Assembly (NCBI GenBank): GCA_034434235.1
Contig: DAOTZV010000192.1
Coordinates: 1-64,000, forward strand
Direction of reading: 5' to 3'
Origin: CAKZKT01 sp034434235
GTDB taxonomy: Bacteria; Chloroflexota; Anaerolineae; CG2-30-64-16
DNA: 64,000 nt
A model generated the notes under the pieces. The model saw nothing but the letters and a program-made list of their open reading frames with translations. It did not search any database and was not told the DNA's origin. Shown piece after piece: positions 61,816 to 64,000 of this stretch; position 1 is the first letter of the stretch, and every line of letters starts with the position of its first letter. Position numbers and translations under genes: made by a program.

Positions 61816-62811
61816 ATGCTCAACTATATCTTCCGTCGCCTGATCGTGGCCTTTTTTTTGTTGATCGGCATCGGTGCCGTTTCGTTCATCGTCATCAAGC
61901 TGCCGCCGGGCGACTTCGCCAGCCGCTATCGCCAGTACCTGATCGACCGCGGCACGCCCCAGGAAGAGGCCGATCGCGCCGCGCAGATCGTGCGCGAGCG
62001 CTATGATCTCGATAAGCCGGTGGCTGTGCAATTCCTCCTGTGGGCCAAGGGGATCGTCACCGAGGGCAAGTTCGGCTATTCCTTCGCCTATCGCAAAGAC
62101 GTGGGCGAGCTGGTGGCCGAGCGCCTGCCCAAGACCCTGTTGCTGGCGGTCTTGTGTCACCTGATCTCCACCGTGGTCGGCGTGGGACTGGGGATCTTCG
62201 TGGCGCCCAGGAAGTATGGCTTTTGGGACAACTTCTGGGCGATCCTGGCCTTTATCTTTACGTCCGTGCCCCGCTTTTCGATCGCGATCATCCTGCTCTA
62301 CATCCTCGTGATCCAGCTCCATCAGCCGAGCATCTCCTCTTTCTTTTCGCCGCAATTCGTGATGGCACCCTGGAGCCTGGAGCGGGTGATCGACATGTTG
62401 CGCCATATCTGGCCCGCGGTGCTGATCGCCGGCCTGGGCGGCGTGGCCCGCAACCTGCGCGTGATGCGCGGCAACCTGCTCGACGTGCTGGGCGCGCAAT
62501 ATGTGCAGACCGCGCGCTCCAAGGGCCTGAAGGAAAGCACCGTGATCCTGAAACATGCCGTGCCCAATGCCCTGCACACGATCGTCGCATATCAGGGCAC
62601 GGTGCTCCCGTACATGATGCAGGGCGAGCTGGAGGCCGCCATCGTGTTGGGCCTGCCGACCATGGGCCCGCTCTTTTACGAGTCGCTGGTTAACCAGGAC
62701 ATCTACATCTCCGGCTCGTTGCTCCTGATGTACGGCTTCCTGATCCTGATGGGCAACCTGCTGGCCGACATCTTCCTGGCCGTCCTGGATCCGCGCATCC
62801 GCTACAGCTAG
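61816..62811 (+). CDS. Opp/Dpp family ABC transporter permease 1 (DppB-like)
   Basis: A 331-residue permease with six predicted membrane helices. It has an N-terminal helix (IFRRLIVAFFLLIGIGAVSFIVIKL), GKFGYSFAYRKDVGELVAERLPKTLLLAVLC, and the EAA-like loop LRVMRGNLLDVLGAQYVQTARSKGLKESTVILKHAVPNAL typical of the family. It forms the channel with the second permease. The loop after the first helix carries a charged segment (PPGDFASRYRQYLIDRGTPQEEADRAAQIV) characteristic of this class. CAGGAG precedes the ATG. It is followed after 18 bp by the second permease gene. Confidence 0.9.
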   Translation: MLNYIFRRLIVAFFLLIGIGAVSFIVIKLPPGDFASRYRQYLIDRGTPQEEADRAAQIVRERYDLDKPVAVQFLLWAKGIVTEGKFGYSFAYRKDVGELVAERLPKTLLLAVLCHLISTVVGVGLGIFVAPRKYGFWDNFWAILAFIFTSVPRFSIAIILLYILVIQLHQPSISSFFSPQFVMAPWSLERVIDMLRHIWPAVLIAGLGGVARNLRVMRGNLLDVLGAQYVQTARSKGLKESTVILKHAVPNALHTIVAYQGTVLPYMMQGELEAAIVLGLPTMGPLFYESLVNQDIYISGSLLLMYGFLILMGNLLADIFLAVLDPRIRYS

Positions 62812-62829
62812 CCGAGTGAGAGAGAAGCC

Positions 62830-63966
62830 ATGAGCAATGACGTCAAGCAAGTCGGCCAGGCCGACCTGACCTTCATCGAAGAGATCCACAACGAGAGCTA
62901 TTTTCAGCTCGTGGCCCGGCGCTTCATGCGCAGTCGGGTCTCGCTGGTGGGGGCCTGTCTGGTGTTGATGCTGGTGACCCTGGCCGCGCTGGCCGATTTC
63001 TTCAGCCCCTATTCGATCTATCAGATCGACCTGCAATCCACGTTCATTCCGCCCCAGCAGGTGCATTTCATTGATCACGAGGGCAACTTCCACTGGCGGC
63101 CTTTCGTCTACAACTATACTTACACCCTCAACCCGAAGACCTTCCAGGTGTATTGGGCCGAGGACACCAGCAAGCTCTATTACATCAACTTCTTCGTCAA
63201 GGGGCCGGAATACAAGCTGCTGGGGCTGATCCCGACCGACCTGCACCTGTTCGGCGTGGAGGAGGGCGGGACGATTTACATCCTGGGCACCGACAAGATG
63301 GGCCGCGATCTGTGGGGCAAGGCGTGCGAGGCCGGCCGCATCTCGCTGACGATGAGCCTCTTCGGCACGATCATCAGCATCGCGGTCGGCTCGGTCCTGG
63401 GCATCGCGTCCGGCTACTACGGCGGCACGGTGGACATGGTGCTCCAGCGCTTCACCGAGTTCGTGGCCGCGTTCCCCAACCTGCCGTTGTGGATGGCGCT
63501 TGCCGCGCTGGTGCCCAAGACCGCCGATTCGTTCACGGTCTTCGTGCTCATGTCGTGCATCTTTGCCTTGCTCTCGTGGACCACCCTGGCGCGCGAGGTG
63601 CGCGGCAAGGTGCTTTCGCTGCGCCAGACCGATTTCATCCTGGCGGCCAAGGAGATGGGCGCGTCCGACGCGCGCATCATCTTCCGTCACCTCTACCCCA
63701 ACACGCTGAGCCATGTCATCGTGATCCTGACCCTGACGATCCCCGGCGTGATCCTGGCCGAGTCGTTCCTCAGCTTCCTGGGGATCGGCATCAGCGAGCC
63801 GCTGATCAGTTGGGGCCTGATGATGCGCAACACCCAGGACATCCAGACGTTGGGCCAGAATAGCTGGATCCTGGCTCCGATCGCGTTCATCGTGGCGGCC
63901 GTGTTGGGGTTCAACTTCCTGGGCGACGGCCTGCGCGACGCGGCCGATCCCTACGCGACGGTTTAG
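62830..63966 (+). CDS. Opp/Dpp family ABC transporter permease 2 (DppC-like, with long periplasmic insert)
   Basis: A 378-residue permease. An N-terminal OppC-type segment (SYFQLVARRFMRSRVSLVGACLVLMLVTLAALADFF) is followed by an unusually long outside loop of about 80 residues (HFIDHEGNFHWRPFVYNYTYTLNPKTFQVYW...). Then come LGTDKMGRDLWGKACEAGRISLTMSLFGTIISIAVGSVLGI and the EAA loop SLRQTDFILAAKEMGASDARIIFRHLYPNTL. The insert resembles that of YejE-type permeases, which pair with large binding proteins like the one here. It works with the DppB-like permease. AGAGAAG precedes the ATG. A next start codon follows after 9 bp. Confidence 0.88.
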   Translation: MSNDVKQVGQADLTFIEEIHNESYFQLVARRFMRSRVSLVGACLVLMLVTLAALADFFSPYSIYQIDLQSTFIPPQQVHFIDHEGNFHWRPFVYNYTYTLNPKTFQVYWAEDTSKLYYINFFVKGPEYKLLGLIPTDLHLFGVEEGGTIYILGTDKMGRDLWGKACEAGRISLTMSLFGTIISIAVGSVLGIASGYYGGTVDMVLQRFTEFVAAFPNLPLWMALAALVPKTADSFTVFVLMSCIFALLSWTTLAREVRGKVLSLRQTDFILAAKEMGASDARIIFRHLYPNTLSHVIVILTLTIPGVILAESFLSFLGIGISEPLISWGLMMRNTQDIQTLGQNSWILAPIAFIVAAVLGFNFLGDGLRDAADPYATV

Positions 63967-63975
63967 GAGGCGATG

Positions 63976-64000
63976 ATGCGCACTGCGTTGTTCGTTCTCG
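63976..64000 (+). CDS. Start of the next gene (partial, cut by right edge)
   Basis: AGGAGG (63965-63970) is followed by ATG codons at 63973 and 63976; the latter is at the better distance and reads MRTALFVL. Only 8 codons lie in the window. A hydrophobic start could be a signal peptide or membrane protein. Its spacing suggests it is co-transcribed with the ABC transporter. Confidence 0.5.

Overview
The window is high-GC (roughly two thirds G+C) bacterial chromosome. It is densely coded, with mostly Shine-Dalgarno-led genes, many ATGA/TGATG stop-start overlaps and clear TTGACA-17-TATAAT type promoters. The gene mix suggests an uncultured member of the Chloroflexota (Anaerolineae-like): the TIGR03960 radical SAM protein with a DUF2344 partner, uroporphyrinogen-decarboxylase-family proteins, sugar-acid enzymes under LacI regulators, a holin-like/phosphodiesterase fusion and Pro/Thr-rich lipoproteins. 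This placement is an inference from gene content, not from a marker gene.

Layout. 1-5.7 kb (minus strand): a small ORF, surE, then a 2-aminoethylphosphonate uptake operon (binding protein, ATPase, double-length permease) ending in phnW, which runs off the left edge. 5.9-7.1 kb: a lone ZnuA-type metal-binding lipoprotein with a near-consensus promoter and a perfect Fur-family box. 7.2-7.6 kb: a 30-bp tandem array. 7.6-13.5 kb: an operon of a TIGR03960 radical SAM protein, an SDR, an unknown 487-aa protein, DUF2344 and an FAH-family hydrolase. 13.7-24.2 kb (minus): DapA-like, RraA-like, acpS, a pair of M16 peptidases, UDP-glucose dehydrogenase interrupted by an intein, a YbhN-type flippase-like protein, a SWIM protein and an unknown membrane-anchored protein.

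24.5-29 kb (plus): a uronate/sugar-acid cluster (NAD-dependent uronate-dehydrogenase-like protein, DapA-family dehydratase/aldolase, DUF362, mandelate-racemase-type dehydratase). 29-37 kb: unknown proteins, a UbiA prenyltransferase, tRNA-Arg(UCU), a UroD-family protein and a catalytically altered enolase homologue. 37.1-47.5 kb: a divergent sugar locus. A LacI regulator, DUF4038 glycosidase, sulfatase, secreted guanyl RNase and barstar lie on minus. A sulfotransferase, serine hydrolase, two Gfo/Idh oxidoreductases and a TIM-barrel isomerase lie on plus. Two near-consensus promoters, each with a related operator, separate the two arms. 47.5-64 kb: holin-like/phosphodiesterase/Yip1-like protein, trmFO, a LysM protein, a YchF-like protein, a ROK kinase, a second UroD-family protein, and a second LacI gene leading a family-5 (Opp/Dpp) ABC transporter that continues past the right edge.

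The most striking non-gene feature is the density of short palindromic repeats of at least seven families. They occupy intergenic gaps and, in several cases, form part of protein-coding sequence (sulfatase, phosphodiesterase, M16 peptidase, LacI regulator, possibly TrmFO). The intein in the active site of UDP-glucose dehydrogenase, the enolase homologue lacking most catalytic residues and the dual LacI promoter/operator architecture are the other leading observations.
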